A program made the translations under genes and the position numbers. From Gardnerella leopoldii (GTDB lineage: Bacteria; Actinomycetota; Actinomycetes; Actinomycetales; Bifidobacteriaceae), in assembly GCF_003293675.1 (NCBI RefSeq), contig NZ_CP029984.1, forward strand, positions 1,178,043 through 1,242,042: a stretch of 64,000 nucleotides of DNA, given 5' to 3'. Of the stretch, positions 40,039 to 47,953 are shown in pieces. Numbering within the stretch: position 1 is the stretch's first letter; each line of letters opens with the position of its first letter. The notes under the pieces are model-generated. The model was given only the letters and a program-made list of their open reading frames with translations. It searched no databases and was not told where the DNA came from.

Positions 40039-41571
40039 TTATTTTGTAGCAGCCTCCTCATGAGTTTCAGCAGCCTTAGCTGCCACAGCTGCTTTCTTAG
40101 CAGCACGCTCTTGCTTCTTAATTCCTTCAATGAACTCAGCATGCTTTACTGCAGGAAGCCAGCCGGTGTTAACAACCTTAACCTGCCATACCCAAGCCAA
40201 GGCAAACAGAATAACAGCAACAATAATCAAGCTTATAGCACCAACGCCTGCACCGAGGTGAGCGAAGTTACCAACAACAGTGCCAACCCAACCAAAGTCA
40301 GCATCGCCGAAGGTGGAGTTTGCCAAGCCGAAGGAACCCATAACAGTAAGCAATACTGCTGGAAGGAATGTAATAATTAAACCGTTAATAAAACCACCGA
40401 GAATAGCACCACGGCGACCACCGGTTGCATTACCAAACACGCCTGCACCACCACCATCGAAGAAGTGAGGCACCATTCCTGGGAGAATCAATGCCAATCC
40501 CCAAGCTGGACCCATCCAAATTGCAATAAGTCCGAGAGCTACAAGACCTCCAACGAAGGAAGACAAGAAGCCAATAAGAGAAGCATTAGCACCGTATGGG
40601 AATACGATTGGAATATCCAATGCTGGACGAGCGCCTGGAACGACCTTGTTAGCAATGCCCTGGAATGCAGGAACCAATTCACCTAAAATGATACGAACAC
40701 CATAAAGGATGACACTAACACCAATTCCAAATTGCAAAGCCTGAGCAAAAGCCGCCATGTAGAAGGCACTATAGTCCGTAGGGTGAGACGCGAAAATCTT
40801 GAAGAGTTCCTTTACTGGCAACACAACCGAAGCCCACACTGCGAATACCAAATACAGCACAACCATCAACAAAGTCGTGGAGACCATTGAATCACGCAAG
40901 AAGCTCAAACCCTTAGGGAAGTTAATATCTTCAGTAGACTTAGACTTCTTACCAACAGCAGCACCAACAGCACCAGAAACAATGTAGCTTAAAGAGTTAA
41001 AGTGACCAATCGAGAGCTTATCGCTACCAGTAATACGGTTCATAAAAGGCTGCGCAAAAGCTGGCAGAACAACCATAACCGTTGCCATAATGACAGAGCC
41101 GACAATAACAATAAGCAACTGGTTGCCTGCACCAAAACCAACGGAAAGAACTAGAGCCAAAAGCATAGACATAAACACCATGTGGTGACCAGTCAAGAAT
41201 ATGTACTTCAAAGGAGTAAAGCGTGCAGCAAGAAGCATAAGAACGAAGCTGAGCACAATAATGTATGCAGAAGTAGCACCGTACTGACCTGCAGCCTGAG
41301 CAGTAATAACCTCATTCGTAGGTACAACACCATGAGCACCAGTAGACTTCAAAACCAAGTCACCAAATGGAGCAAGTGCACCAACAACAACGCCAGCACC
41401 TGCACCCAAAATGAGGTAACCCATAGCAGCTTTTAAGCCGCCTGCAATCACTTGTCCTGCACTACGTTTGAGTGCGATAAGACCGATTGCCGCAATAATA
41501 CCAATCAAATAAGCCGGCACATTCAAAATCTGCTGACTTATGAAATTTAAAACCTGAACTACAATGTTCAT
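40039..41571 (-). CDS. ulaA: ascorbate-type PTS transporter, IIC component
   Basis: 510 aa with about 11 membrane segments; begins with an UlaA-like VLNFISQQILNVPAYLIGI and contains FFDGGGAGVFGNATGG and VPGARPALDIPIVFPYG. UlaA-type IIC carries the sugar or ascorbate across the membrane while the IIB and IIA subunits phosphorylate it. Last gene of ptsI-IIA-IIB-IIC. It ends in a charged Ala/Lys/Glu-rich cytoplasmic tail. No ascorbate-degradation (ulaDEF) genes are nearby, so the substrate is uncertain. Confidence 0.9.
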   Translation of the reverse strand: MNIVVQVLNFISQQILNVPAYLIGIIAAIGLIALKRSAGQVIAGGLKAAMGYLILGAGAGVVVGALAPFGDLVLKSTGAHGVVPTNEVITAQAAGQYGATSAYIIVLSFVLMLLAARFTPLKYIFLTGHHMVFMSMLLALVLSVGFGAGNQLLIVIVGSVIMATVMVVLPAFAQPFMNRITGSDKLSIGHFNSLSYIVSGAVGAAVGKKSKSTEDINFPKGLSFLRDSMVSTTLLMVVLYLVFAVWASVVLPVKELFKIFASHPTDYSAFYMAAFAQALQFGIGVSVILYGVRIILGELVPAFQGIANKVVPGARPALDIPIVFPYGANASLIGFLSSFVGGLVALGLIAIWMGPAWGLALILPGMVPHFFDGGGAGVFGNATGGRRGAILGGFINGLIITFLPAVLLTVMGSFGLANSTFGDADFGWVGTVVGNFAHLGAGVGAISLIIVAVILFALAWVWQVKVVNTGWLPAVKHAEFIEGIKKQERAAKKAAVAAKAAETHEEAATK

Positions 41572-41687
41572 CTTATTTCCTTCTTTTTATTTAGAAAAAG
41601 CGAATAGCGCATGAAATAACAGTACGACTATGCCAAAGCAGTAAGCACGTAATCAGCATAATCAAACGTTTATTTGTTACACATAAT

Positions 41688-41957
41688 TTATGCGTAACGC
41701 TCAAGCACACCCTTCACCTCTTCAACATCCATGAAATTTTCAATTGTTTCTACAGGAGTGGTAGTGCCCTCAAGCTCTGGAGCAAGCTGAGGAGAAGTGA
41801 GCACAAGATCATTCATATTCGCAGTACCTTTTGCACTTCCCGCATCGGAAGTAGTAACTGTAACATCAAGACCTAAGTCTGCTGCCGCAGCCTCAACATT
41901 GATTTTTAAAAGTACAGACGTGCCAATGCCGTTTCCGCATACACATAGAATATTCAT
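41688..41957 (-). CDS. ulaB: ascorbate-type PTS transporter, IIB component
   Basis: 89 aa, the usual size. The phosphocysteine lies in LCVCGNGIGTSV (Cys7, the Cys of CGNG), near the N-terminus. It takes phosphate from IIA and gives it to the substrate carried by the IIC. It lies 63 bp after IIA and 116 bp before IIC. Short spacing and one direction indicate a single operon. Confidence 0.92.
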   Translation of the reverse strand: MNILCVCGNGIGTSVLLKINVEAAAADLGLDVTVTTSDAGSAKGTANMNDLVLTSPQLAPELEGTTTPVETIENFMDVEEVKGVLERYA

Positions 41958-42020
41958 AAATAACCTCTTTCGTTGAGTTGTATTTTTTTAATTTTGCAAA
42001 ATTAATTAATTCTTTAGTAT

Positions 42021-42470
42021 TTAACTTTTAAGAATTGCGCGAATTTCTTTAGCGTTTTTTGCTTGTGCAAGTTCTCTAGTCTTCACAGGATTAGACAAAG
42101 CTGCAGCAACCGCGGACATAACGCCAATATGCTCATTTTCATCGTGACCTGCAAGACCAATTACTAAAGAGACCGGATCGTTGGCAGTGTTACCAAATTT
42201 AACAGGCGTACTTAAGCGAATCCAGCTCAAACCACTTTTTAACACTGCTTCCGACGGGCGCGAATGTGCCAAAGCCAAGCCTGGGGCAATAACAATATAC
42301 GGGCCCATTTTCTCAACTGTTTCAATCATCTGATTCGTATATTCATCAGTAGTAAAGCCAGACTCCTTCAAAGCATTGCCTGCAAGACAAATAGCATCAC
42401 GCCAATCCTTCGCTGCAATATCAAGGTTTACTGCAGAATCCGGGAGAAGCTCATCAATATCAGTACTCAT
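42021..42470 (-). CDS. ulaC: ascorbate-type PTS transporter, IIA component
   Basis: 149 aa of the mannitol/fructose/ascorbate IIA fold. The phosphohistidine is His69 in APGLALAHSRP. It receives phosphate from HPr and passes it to IIB. Together with the 89-aa IIB and the IIC downstream it forms a complete permease. It starts 104 bp after ptsI. Confidence 0.9.
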   Translation of the reverse strand: MSTDIDELLPDSAVNLDIAAKDWRDAICLAGNALKESGFTTDEYTNQMIETVEKMGPYIVIAPGLALAHSRPSEAVLKSGLSWIRLSTPVKFGNTANDPVSLVIGLAGHDENEHIGVMSAVAAALSNPVKTRELAQAKNAKEIRAILKS

Positions 42471-42574
42471 ATTTTCTCTTTTCTAAGCATGTTAATTATT
42501 CTTGATTATTTCTGATTGGTAATCGAATTTTTAATGTTTTTCGTAACGATCATATTTTGAATTACTCCCTTAGC

Positions 42575-44233
42575 TTATTCTTGCATGATTGAGTGGTAGA
42601 ACTTTCCAGCTAAAGCATCATGAGCTTTAGCCTTAGCTTCATCAAATGTAGTTTGAGCAAGTTCTGCTCGAACATCGTCCAAAGCAACCGGCGTCATAGA
42701 AAGCGAGTTAATACCGAGACCTGTAAGAACAACCGCTAAGTCTGGGTCTGCTGCAGCTTCTCCACACACTCCGACTGGCATAGCATGTGCGTTACCAGCG
42801 TCTGCAATCATTTTGATCGCGCGCAACACTGCAGGGTGCCAAGCAGTTTGATAATTAGAAACAGACCCAAGGGTTCTATCTGCTGCAAGAGTGTATTGCG
42901 TCAAATCATTCGTTCCGATAGATACAAAATCAGCGACTTGAGCAACCTCCTCGGCAACAAGGGCGATAGAAGGCACCTCGGCCATAATGCCAACCTTTTT
43001 AAGACCTTTAGATTTACCAAGTTTTACAAAATATGCTGCTTCATGTTCGTCTGAAACCATTGGAGCCATCACCCATAAGTCAGCATTCGTCACAGCATCA
43101 GCACGAGATAATGCCTCCAGCTGACCATCTAGAACATCCATATGCTGTCTTAGAGTACGCAAACCTCGAAGTCCGAGGGCAGGATTTGGTTCATCTTCAG
43201 GAGTCAAGAATGGTAACGGCTTATCTGCTCCAGCATCAAGCAATCGAATAACAACTTTCTTGCCTTCAAACTGAGATAGTAACTCTGTATAAGATTCTGT
43301 TTGTTCTTCTATACTAGGCGGTTGCTCGTTACCAATAAACAGAAATTCCGTTCGGAATAGACCTACTCCTTCTGCTCCATACTCATGAGCAGTTACAGCA
43401 TCTGAGGGCTTTCCTACATTTGCCAAAAGAGGAATCAAATGACCATCTTTTGTACTTCCAGGCAATCCACGCAATTCACGAGCGCGGCTTAAACGCTCAC
43501 GAGACTCTTTAACATGCGCGATTTCTTCTTCACTAGGACTGCTTATAACATGACCATTAACGGCATCTACTACAACAATTTGATGATTCTTCAGCTGAGA
43601 GGCATCGTGTGCTCCAACAACAGCAACAATTCCACGAGCACGAGCAAGAATAGCAGTGTGACTTGTAGGACCACCATCAAGAGTGACAATTGCCTGAACC
43701 TTGCTTAAATCAAGTGAAGCTGTATCAGCAGGTGAAAGATCCTTAGCAACCAGTACAAAAGGCGAATCACTTTCCGGCACTCCAGGAGCTTCAACACCAA
43801 TCAAAGATGCAATAACACGCTGGCCAACATCATGCAAATCTCCTGCACGCTCAGCCATGTAACCACCAAGATTACGCAACATGTCTTCAAATTGTGCGAA
43901 CCCTTCCCAAGTGGCACGTTCAGCTGTTTTCCCCTTATCAATACCAGATTCAATTGCACTTATTAATGCTGGATCGATGGCCATCTGTGCAAGAGCTTGC
44001 ATAATTGGTGCTGCCTTTCGAGTCCCCTCATCCTTTGCTTCAAGAGCCTCACTTGCACGATGGTTTAGGTCTTTATTTACTTCATTTAAAGCATTTTTAA
44101 CAGCCTTTTTTGCATCCTCAGCCAACACACTAACAGCACGAGGAGAATCCTCTGGCTCATGCAAAGCAGGTGCCATACACAATACTTCACCATATGCCAT
44201 CGAGCGCCCAATGCCAACACCAGTGATTACCAT
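42575..44233 (-). CDS. ptsI: PTS enzyme I (phosphoenolpyruvate-protein phosphotransferase)
   Basis: 552 aa, close to the normal 570. Takes phosphate from PEP and passes it to HPr. The active His192 is in GGPTSHTAIL, with the PEP-binding LFRTEFLF and a C-terminal CGEAAADPDLA. AAAGGAGGG precedes ATG. First gene of ptsI-ulaC-ulaB-ulaA, read from the promoter TTGTAA-N17-TATAGT. The linkage of a general PTS enzyme to one sugar permease suggests this is the main, perhaps only, PTS of the genome. Confidence 0.95.
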   Translation of the reverse strand: MVITGVGIGRSMAYGEVLCMAPALHEPEDSPRAVSVLAEDAKKAVKNALNEVNKDLNHRASEALEAKDEGTRKAAPIMQALAQMAIDPALISAIESGIDKGKTAERATWEGFAQFEDMLRNLGGYMAERAGDLHDVGQRVIASLIGVEAPGVPESDSPFVLVAKDLSPADTASLDLSKVQAIVTLDGGPTSHTAILARARGIVAVVGAHDASQLKNHQIVVVDAVNGHVISSPSEEEIAHVKESRERLSRARELRGLPGSTKDGHLIPLLANVGKPSDAVTAHEYGAEGVGLFRTEFLFIGNEQPPSIEEQTESYTELLSQFEGKKVVIRLLDAGADKPLPFLTPEDEPNPALGLRGLRTLRQHMDVLDGQLEALSRADAVTNADLWVMAPMVSDEHEAAYFVKLGKSKGLKKVGIMAEVPSIALVAEEVAQVADFVSIGTNDLTQYTLAADRTLGSVSNYQTAWHPAVLRAIKMIADAGNAHAMPVGVCGEAAADPDLAVVLTGLGINSLSMTPVALDDVRAELAQTTFDEAKAKAHDALAGKFYHSIMQE

Positions 44234-44301
44234 ACTTAAAACCCTCCTTTAGGTTTAGAAACTTTATTACGGCCGCAACGCCGCATAAGCATTTCTTGTA
44301 G

Positions 44302-44312
44302 GTAAACGTTTC
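44302..44312. promoter_or_regulatory. LacI-family operator O1 (ptsI side)
   Basis: GTAAACGTTTC, core palindrome AAACGTTT at 44304-44311. It lies just after the predicted ptsI start, where a bound LacI-family protein would block elongation. Confidence 0.65.
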
Positions 44313-44323
44313 TTACTAATGAA

Positions 44324-44352
44324 ACTATACACCATTAAAAATGTTGTTACAA
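44324..44352 (-). promoter_or_regulatory. ptsI promoter
   Basis: TTGTAA (44347-44352), 17 bp, TATAGT (44324-44329) on the minus strand; predicted start near 44317. Confidence 0.65.
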
Positions 44353-44357
44353 CAAGT

Positions 44358-44369
44358 GAAAACGTTTTC
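44358..44369. promoter_or_regulatory. LacI-family operator O2 (ptsH side)
   Basis: GAAAACGTTTTC, a perfect 12-bp palindrome. It overlaps the -35 of the divergent ptsH promoter and lies just upstream of the ptsI -35. Confidence 0.75.
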
Positions 44370-44392
44370 TGTATTTTTCAATTAATTATGCT
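44364..44392 (+). promoter_or_regulatory. ptsH promoter
   Basis: GTTTTC (44364-44369), 17 bp, TATGCT (44387-44392). The weak -35 sits inside operator O2. Confidence 0.45.
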
Positions 44393-44509
44393 ACACTTAA
44401 TGTTGAAAATAGCAAACAAAAAAACCTTAAGAAAAAATATGGTTTGCTTTTATATGAAAAATAAAAAAATAAAAGCAGAATTTGTTAATTATTATTCAAA
44501 GGAGAAAAA

Positions 44510-44776
44510 ATGGCAATTGCAACTCGTACTGTTACTATTGAAGACCCAGTTGGAATACATGCTCGCCCAGCGTCAGAATTTTCTCAAGCCGCAATGTCCT
44601 CAAATTGCATTGTAACGATTGCGAAAGGCGAAGGTGCCCCTGTAAGTGCGAATAGCATTCTTTCAATTATGGGATTGGGCATTACTAAAGGAGATTCAAT
44701 CACAATTACCGTTGATGGTGAAGACGCTGAAAATGTAGCTAACAATCTTGTCGACGTAGTCACGAAAGGCGAATAA
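44510..44776 (+). CDS. ptsH: PTS phosphocarrier protein HPr
   Basis: 88 aa, the usual size. The phosphohistidine is His17 in GIHARPASEF. The regulatory Ser region reads SANSILSIMGLG (Ser49 aligns with Ser46 of other HPr proteins). It passes phosphate from enzyme I to IIA proteins. AAAGGAG precedes ATG. Transcribed away from ptsI and followed by a hairpin and the LacI gene. Confidence 0.95.
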   Translation: MAIATRTVTIEDPVGIHARPASEFSQAAMSSNCIVTIAKGEGAPVSANSILSIMGLGITKGDSITITVDGEDAENVANNLVDVVTKGE

Positions 44777-44824
44777 TATAAATAAATAAGTGTACATAAA
44801 CTGACAAATAAATAATATTCAATT

Positions 44825-44865
44825 TGCGGTGCTGTTTACCAATAATTACAGCACCGCACTTATTC
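44825..44865 (+). terminator. hairpin between ptsH and lacI-family gene
   Basis: TGCGGTGCTGT (44825-44835) pairs with ACAGCACCGCA (44848-44858). Only a weak T-run (CTTATTCG) follows, so it may end transcription partly and lower regulator level. Confidence 0.55.
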
Positions 44866-44875
44866 GGGGGCAGAT

Positions 44876-45955
44876 ATGACAAATCAAACTAATCAAAACG
44901 CCTCCATAACTCATGTAGCAGCTCTTGCAAAAGTTTCAATTGCAACAGTATCTCGTGTACTTTCTGGTAGACGAGCCAAAGATGACGATATCGCAAAACG
45001 CGTAAGAAAAGCTGCAGAGCAGCTTAATTATTCAGTAAATTATGCAGCAAGCGCATTAAGAAGTGACACAACTAATACAATCGGCGTAGTAATGGGCACA
45101 AGCAACGTAGATGATTCATTCAGCGTAAATATGCTTTCTGCATTGGATGAAGCAGCTCATGAAATAGATAAAATACTTCTTGTTGGAACTGGAAAAGACA
45201 CAGAAGCTCAAGAAGAACGCATAGAAGAGCTTATTGGTCATAATGTTGACAGTCTTATTGTTATGCCATCTAACAATAGTGATTTAACAAAAACACTTGA
45301 AAACTACGTTGACAATCTTCCCATTGTGCAAATTGGTGGCACTACTACTTCATTCCACGTGAATTGGGTTGGCATGGATCAAGAATCAATGATGGAAGCC
45401 GCTTTGATACATCTTTCGCATCACGATGCCCATAATATTGCTTATTTAAGTGGAAATGTTGACTCCACACAAAGTGCAAACTTATTTGCCAATTTTCAGA
45501 CTGCTGCAAGCCGATTAAGTTTACTTTCTGAGCCAGATTGGACAACTTTTGGAGAACTTACTTATCAACGTGGATTCAAAGATACAATGCGGCTTTTTTC
45601 TGATTCTACCGCTAAACAATCTCGCAAACCAGACGCTGTTATTTGCGCAAATGACGCTGTCGCACTTGGAGCACTTCTAGCTTTAGATGAGCTTTCTTTG
45701 CAAGTTCCGCAGGACGTTCTCGTAATAGGTTACGGAGATAGCAGACAGGCAGAAATATCTGAGCCAAAGCTTTCTTCAATCCGTCCTCCGTATCAGCAAA
45801 TTGCGCGCGAAGCAATCCGCCTAACCGCTGTTAACAAATCAGAGCAACATTGGTTACCTGCACATATGGAGTTTAGACCGGAAATCATGCGACGCGAATC
45901 AACAAATTCACCAAGAATAGGCACAAGCGATATGTCACTTCCGTGGAGGATATGA
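44876..45955 (+). CDS. LacI-family transcriptional regulator of the PTS locus
   Basis: 359 aa. The N-terminal helix-turn-helix reads ITHVAALAKVSIATVSRVLSG with the hinge helix NYAASALRSDTTNT behind it, then a periplasmic-binding-like sensor domain (IGVVMGTS... VICANDAVALGALL... ISEPKLSSIRPP). GGGGG precedes the ATG. It lies right after ptsH, and two AAACGTTT palindromes stand in the divergent promoter region, so it probably controls both PTS transcripts and possibly itself. The effector is unknown. Confidence 0.9.
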   Translation: MTNQTNQNASITHVAALAKVSIATVSRVLSGRRAKDDDIAKRVRKAAEQLNYSVNYAASALRSDTTNTIGVVMGTSNVDDSFSVNMLSALDEAAHEIDKILLVGTGKDTEAQEERIEELIGHNVDSLIVMPSNNSDLTKTLENYVDNLPIVQIGGTTTSFHVNWVGMDQESMMEAALIHLSHHDAHNIAYLSGNVDSTQSANLFANFQTAASRLSLLSEPDWTTFGELTYQRGFKDTMRLFSDSTAKQSRKPDAVICANDAVALGALLALDELSLQVPQDVLVIGYGDSRQAEISEPKLSSIRPPYQQIAREAIRLTAVNKSEQHWLPAHMEFRPEIMRRESTNSPRIGTSDMSLPWRI

Positions 45956-45967
45956 TACTTTTGTATT

Positions 45968-47146
45968 TTATTGACTTTGCAAAAGTGAGCAAAATAGTGC
46001 TTCAAAAACAAGAGTTGTGTTACCATTTCTCGAAAGCCGACGACGAGTAGTAGCAATGCTGTCAACACAATCCAATGCACTACTTGCTGTCATGCTTTGT
46101 GCCAACTGGACAATTCTAGACTTGTATTCCTGATTTATAATCGGCGAAGACTTTTGCGCTTCGTTAATAACAACTAAAACATCTCTATACACGCTATCGA
46201 TTGCGTCAAGAGAACGGCATAACACGTCGCGGCTTACACGAGTTACTTTACGTTTTATATCATCCTTTTTCCCAATTGCATTGTAGCTTGCGCGCAATTT
46301 GGGCGGAATGCGATCCTCATCGCCTAATCCGTTAATTCTACGAAATTCTTTTTGTTGAGCCTCAACATTTCGCTGAACCTCATCTTCTGCTTGTGATTTT
46401 GCATCGTCAATAAGCATTGCAGCAAGCATAATTGCGTCGGCAGCATCATGCATACGGAGCAATCCTGCAATAAGCTCATCTCGCCTACTTAAAGCACGCT
46501 CATCGCTTGCGTAGATAAAAGCAGTTGCTATATTTCCTTGAGAAAGCCTGGCTGCACGATTTGCTAGCTTATTATCCGCATCCGTTTTTTTAGTAAGATA
46601 TTCTGCTATAGACTGCTCGTTTGGAGTAGCTAATTGCACAAGTTGCGTACGCGAACGAATTGTTGGAAGCACATCCATAACACTTGAAGCGCATAAAAGC
46701 CAAATCGTATGCTCGCTTGGCTCTTCAATCTCTTTAAGAAGAACGTTTGTGCTACGTTCCAACATTCTGTCAACATCTTCAATAATTATGATTCGCCAAG
46801 GAGCAGTGCTAGGCATCTGCTCAGAAATCCCAATTGCCTCGCGTACATCGTCAATACTAAGAGTTACGCCTTTTGTTGCAAGCGTATGCACATCAGGATG
46901 CGATCCTGCTAAAACTTCTTTGGCAGTTTTACTAAGCTCATTTTCGCCGCTAATTCCATCACTGCCTTCTCCATGATCCGGACTTTCGAGAGCTGCAGCG
47001 AAAGCGCGCGCAACTTGCGCACTACCGAAGCCAGCAGCTCCGCAAATCAGCCAAGATTGCGCTATTTTGCTAGCATCCGCACAAGCAATTTTTCGCAATC
47101 GCGAAACTACCTGTTCTTGCCCAATAACGCTATCCCACACACTCAT
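45968..47146 (-). CDS. holB: DNA polymerase III delta' subunit
   Basis: 392 aa. Part of the clamp loader, in which delta' does not hydrolyse ATP. Agreeing with this, the Walker A region is degraded (GAAGFGSAQ, residues about 36-44, without the Lys-Thr). It begins SVWDSVIGQEQVVSRL as actinobacterial delta' proteins do. It follows tmk by 54 bp, and the order topA-tmk-holB is conserved in bifidobacteria as I recall. The gene is convergent with the LacI-type regulator, 12 bp apart. Confidence 0.88.
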   Translation of the reverse strand: MSVWDSVIGQEQVVSRLRKIACADASKIAQSWLICGAAGFGSAQVARAFAAALESPDHGEGSDGISGENELSKTAKEVLAGSHPDVHTLATKGVTLSIDDVREAIGISEQMPSTAPWRIIIIEDVDRMLERSTNVLLKEIEEPSEHTIWLLCASSVMDVLPTIRSRTQLVQLATPNEQSIAEYLTKKTDADNKLANRAARLSQGNIATAFIYASDERALSRRDELIAGLLRMHDAADAIMLAAMLIDDAKSQAEDEVQRNVEAQQKEFRRINGLGDEDRIPPKLRASYNAIGKKDDIKRKVTRVSRDVLCRSLDAIDSVYRDVLVVINEAQKSSPIINQEYKSRIVQLAQSMTASSALDCVDSIATTRRRLSRNGNTTLVFEALFCSLLQSQ

Positions 47147-47200
47147 CGCTTCACCCCCTGCATAGCTTCTTTACTTCTTCACTTTATAAAATTCGCCACT

Positions 47201-47905
47201 TTATTTAGTTTCAATTTCTTCAATTAAGTTATGTACGTCTTGCACAATAAGTTCAGATAATGATTTCGCTGAGAACGTTGCATCTAATACGCGATAACGA
47301 TCTGCAGATTCCTGCGCTAAATCTAAAAATGCTTCTCTAGTGCGACGTGCGAAATCTATTCCAGCTGATTCCATGCGATCTTGCTCACGATGCAAACGCT
47401 TAAAAGCATCTTCCGGCTGCATATCTAGCAAATAAGTGCGATTAGGCCACAGCGAATCCGTTGCCCACTCACTTAAAGTTCGCACATCATCCATAGTCAA
47501 TTCGCGACCGCCTGCTTGGTAAGCAAGCGAAGAATCAATATAACGATCCGTTATTACTACTGCACCACGGCTAAGTGCAGGGCGAATTACTTGCGCAACA
47601 TGCTGTGCACGATCCGCAGCAAAAAGCAAAGCTTCTGTTCTGGCAGATACACTCGTGCCATGCAAGAGTATTTCGCGCAAAGTTTTACCCAACTGCGTAC
47701 CGCCAGGCTCACGCGTCACTACAACTTCTCGCCCCGAAGATTGCAAATAATCCTTAAGAGCCTCAACTTGCGTAGTTTTGCCAACGCCATCAATGCCCTC
47801 AAAAGAAATAAATAAGCCTTTATTTGCATAAGATTGCTCACTTCTGCAGCCGCAGTTTCCTCCGCAAGCGCAGCCATCAGAGAAATCGTCATTCTTAGAT
47901 GCCAT
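47201..47905 (-). CDS. tmk: thymidylate kinase with Cys-rich N-terminal tag
   Basis: 234 aa from ATG 47905, placed by GGAG nine bases upstream; ATG 47920 is an alternative. It phosphorylates dTMP for DNA synthesis. P-loop GIDGVGKT (37-44), the DR motif TREPGGT, and [12 protein letters not shown] follow. The first 25 residues are not part of the kinase fold and carry four Cys (12, 14, 18, 20: CACGGNCGC), which looks like a small metal or disulfide site and is unusual. The gene lies 48 bp after topA. Confidence 0.92.
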   Translation of the reverse strand: MASKNDDFSDGCACGGNCGCRSEQSYANKGLFISFEGIDGVGKTTQVEALKDYLQSSGREVVVTREPGGTQLGKTLREILLHGTSVSARTEALLFAADRAQHVAQVIRPALSRGAVVITDRYIDSSLAYQAGGRELTMDDVRTLSEWATDSLWPNRTYLLDMQPEDAFKRLHREQDRMESAGIDFARRTREAFLDLAQESADRYRVLDATFSAKSLSELIVQDVHNLIEEIETK

Positions 47906-47953
47906 ATTTTTTGACTCCATATGCAAGGTTTATTTAATCTTTAGATTTCATTC

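Noticed and set aside
45957-45986. ACTTTTG/CAAAAGT stem as a terminator between lacI and holB
   Set aside because: A weak AT-rich stem with a long loop, and it overlaps the end of holB; not convincing.
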